Shown piece by piece: positions 44,376-45,876 of a stretch of 45,876 nt of DNA; the first letter of the stretch is position 1, and each line of letters opens with the position of its first letter. The position numbers and the translations under genes were made by a program. Location: assembly GCA_001579985.1 (NCBI GenBank), contig LRSR01010848.1, positions 1 through 45,876 on the forward strand, in the 5' to 3' direction. Under the pieces are notes generated by a model, which worked only from the letters and a program-made list of their open reading frames with translations, did not search any database and was not told the DNA's origin. Source of the DNA: Hypsibius dujardini. Its lineage: Eukaryota > Tardigrada > Eutardigrada > Parachela > Hypsibiidae.

Positions 44376-44381
44376 TTTATT
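44376..44381 (-). promoter_or_regulatory. AATAAA directly after the NDUFS8 stop codon
   Basis: The minus strand reads TAG AATAAAAG, so the signal starts at the first base after the stop. Confidence 0.6.
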
Positions 44382-45491
44382 CTATCGATACAAGTGATCG
44401 GCCTCCAAGTTTGCCGCAATTTCCGCCTCCCACCGATCACCGTTGGTCAGCAGTTTGTCCTTGTTGTACAACAGCTCCTCACGCGTCTCCGTTGAATATT
44501 CAAAGTTCGGCCCCTCCACGATCGCGTCCACGGGGCATGCCTCCTGGCACAGCCCGCAGTAAATGCACTTGGTCATGTCGATGTCGTAGCGCGTTGTTCG
44601 GCGACTGCCGTCTGGCCGTTCCTCCGCCTCGATCGTGATAGCCTGAGGGAGCGCGAATTTTATAAAACATCAGCTTAAACATGAGGAAACAGTAAATCAT
44701 CAAAGGACGACACGATCTGTAAAATCTGCAGAGAACGCCGTAAATTTGATATACGCGTATGTATTTTTACTGCAATATCACAAATCAATCAATCTGAACA
44801 CCAGTGAACTAAAAAAATTGACAAATTCACTAATCAATGAACAGAAATTCAGGATCCATCTACCGACATCAAGCTACGGATTACACGACTGCCGACTAAA
44901 GAATACATTGAAACTAATAATTAAAACTAACACTAATATATGCAACGCAAATGTGAACGAGCTAAAACTTTGGAATCGTCGAAAATCAATGGGGAAAAGC
45001 TGCGTAGACATGACTCAACACAGCGAATCCATCAATCAATCACAACAAGATTAGTTAAACCATACAGTTTCCCAATTCAGCCAATCAATCACACCAATCC
45101 ATACCTGAGCTGGACAGACGGCCTCGCAGAGTTTGCAAGCGATGCAGCGCTCCTCACCCGACGGATACCGCCGCAATGCGTGCTCGCCCCGGAAACGCGG
45201 ACTGAGCGGACCCTTTTCAAAGGGATAGTTGATAGTAGCAGGTTCCTTGAACATGTGCCCAATCACCACCATCATGCCGCGCAGCAGCTCATTCATAAAG
45301 ATGCTGTGGGCTGCCCGTTCTTGTACCTCCACCCAGGACACATCCTCCAACCGCGGCGGATTTACTAATTTATAGGCTGGTCGGGAGGAGGAGACGCAGA
45401 TAGTCCGCACACCACCGCCGGATAAAACGGGGAGACGAGCAATGCCACCATAGACCCTTCTTGAGGTGGAAAGTAAACTGGATGCAGCCAT
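44382..45491 (-). CDS. NDUFS8: NADH dehydrogenase [ubiquinone] iron-sulfur protein 8 (TYKY), complete
   Basis: Complex I subunit carrying clusters N6a and N6b in the mitochondrial matrix arm. Exons 45491-45105 and 44642-44382 (387 + 261 nt, 215 aa; human 210). The N-terminus ([20 protein letters not shown]) is a plausible mitochondrial presequence. Then come [37 protein letters not shown], the first 4Fe-4S motif [12 protein letters not shown] at the end of exon 1, the second [12 protein letters not shown] in exon 2, and ends in the conserved [20 protein letters not shown]. All eight cluster cysteines are present. Confidence 0.97.
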
Positions 45492-45876
45492 TTATCTGAA
45501 ACACAAATTATAGCCCGAAAATCAAGCACACTGTGTCAATTACGTCCAAAAATAATGGTCAGATTGAAAAATCGGACAAAAAATTCAAACTACAGTGGAC
45601 AAAATCGGGGCCAGGTGAGAGGATGAGTTTTTTCATTCTCTCCCTGATTGTCTGGCATGGCGCACTACAAGTTTAGAACGGAGGTGGTGGAGATGTACCT
45701 GCTTTGGAGGTGGTTTTCCCACACAGAATATTCCTTGTTGTAAATAAACTCAGTGATAAGGCCAAACTAGGAGCACAAAATTTTTAAATTGGAAAACTGG
45801 AATCCAAACCAAACGCAGCATGTAGAGCGTCGTCGTCGTCTATGCGTACAATATACATTAAATGCCGTTGATTGAC
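45492..45876. other. Upstream region of NDUFS8
   Basis: Likely promoter side. No TATA box or transposon was identified. Confidence 0.4.

Larger units (their letters stand above)
43141..44381. other. Intergenic DNA between WDR47 and NDUFS8
   Basis: Contains the WDR47 upstream region, a GTGTGC-rich stretch (about 43480-43530), a MITE-like element (43836-44018) and a 36 bp hairpin (44134-44169). No gene seen. Confidence 0.5.

Noticed and set aside
45690-45720. Resemblance of GGAGGTGGTTTTCCCA to U1 snRNA
   Set aside because: Only a short segment matches. The 5' splice-recognition end and Sm site are not in place.
1-45876. CRISPR arrays, bacterial operons, rRNA and tRNA genes
   Set aside because: None were seen. 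The repeats present are simple repeats, MITEs or palindromes, and the genes are spliced.

Overview
The window is nuclear DNA of an invertebrate animal. It carries spliced genes with GT..AG introns, several families of short inverted-repeat transposons, a Ty3/gypsy element and Polinton/Maverick remnants. No signal fixes the phylum. The very short 3' ends, the many CTGT/CAGACA arrays and the small introns would fit a flatworm or another spiralian, but that is a guess. Exon models were made by eye from splice sites, reading-frame phase and family knowledge.

Layout. (1) 1-3255, plus strand: last exons of NUP98-NUP96 (Nup96 part), entering from the left edge. (2) About 3748-10990: first copy of a duplicated block holding cytoplasmic isoleucyl-tRNA synthetase (IARS1, 16 exons, minus strand). 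(3) About 10990-29357: an 18 kb accessory island. It contains an LRR exon, an LRR transmembrane receptor gene split by a truncated gypsy element (LTRs and target duplication visible), a broken Gln-rich gene, a Polinton integrase pseudogene, an unrecognised acidic multi-exon gene, a Thr/Pro-rich membrane protein gene, and a decayed Polinton with capsid, penton-like, integrase and packaging ATPase genes plus a TATA-binding-protein-like gene. (4) About 29358-38195: second copy of the block, with a second complete IARS1 in the same orientation and extra transposon insertions. (5) 38628-43140, minus strand: complete WDR47. (6) 44382-45491, minus strand: complete NDUFS8.

The resident genes are unrelated housekeeping genes (nuclear pore, aminoacylation, neuronal/microtubule scaffold, respiratory complex I) and form no pathway. 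The interest is in the IARS1 duplication and the island between the copies. The two copies act as a built-in comparison: insertions present in one and absent in the other give empty sites and target duplications for several MITEs. Copy B has a changed KMSKS loop. In the island, most of the mapped short introns (55-67 bp) carry a palindrome centred on GAGTTGCAACTC, and the Polinton remnant has a two-repeat TBP-like reading frame beside its ATPase.
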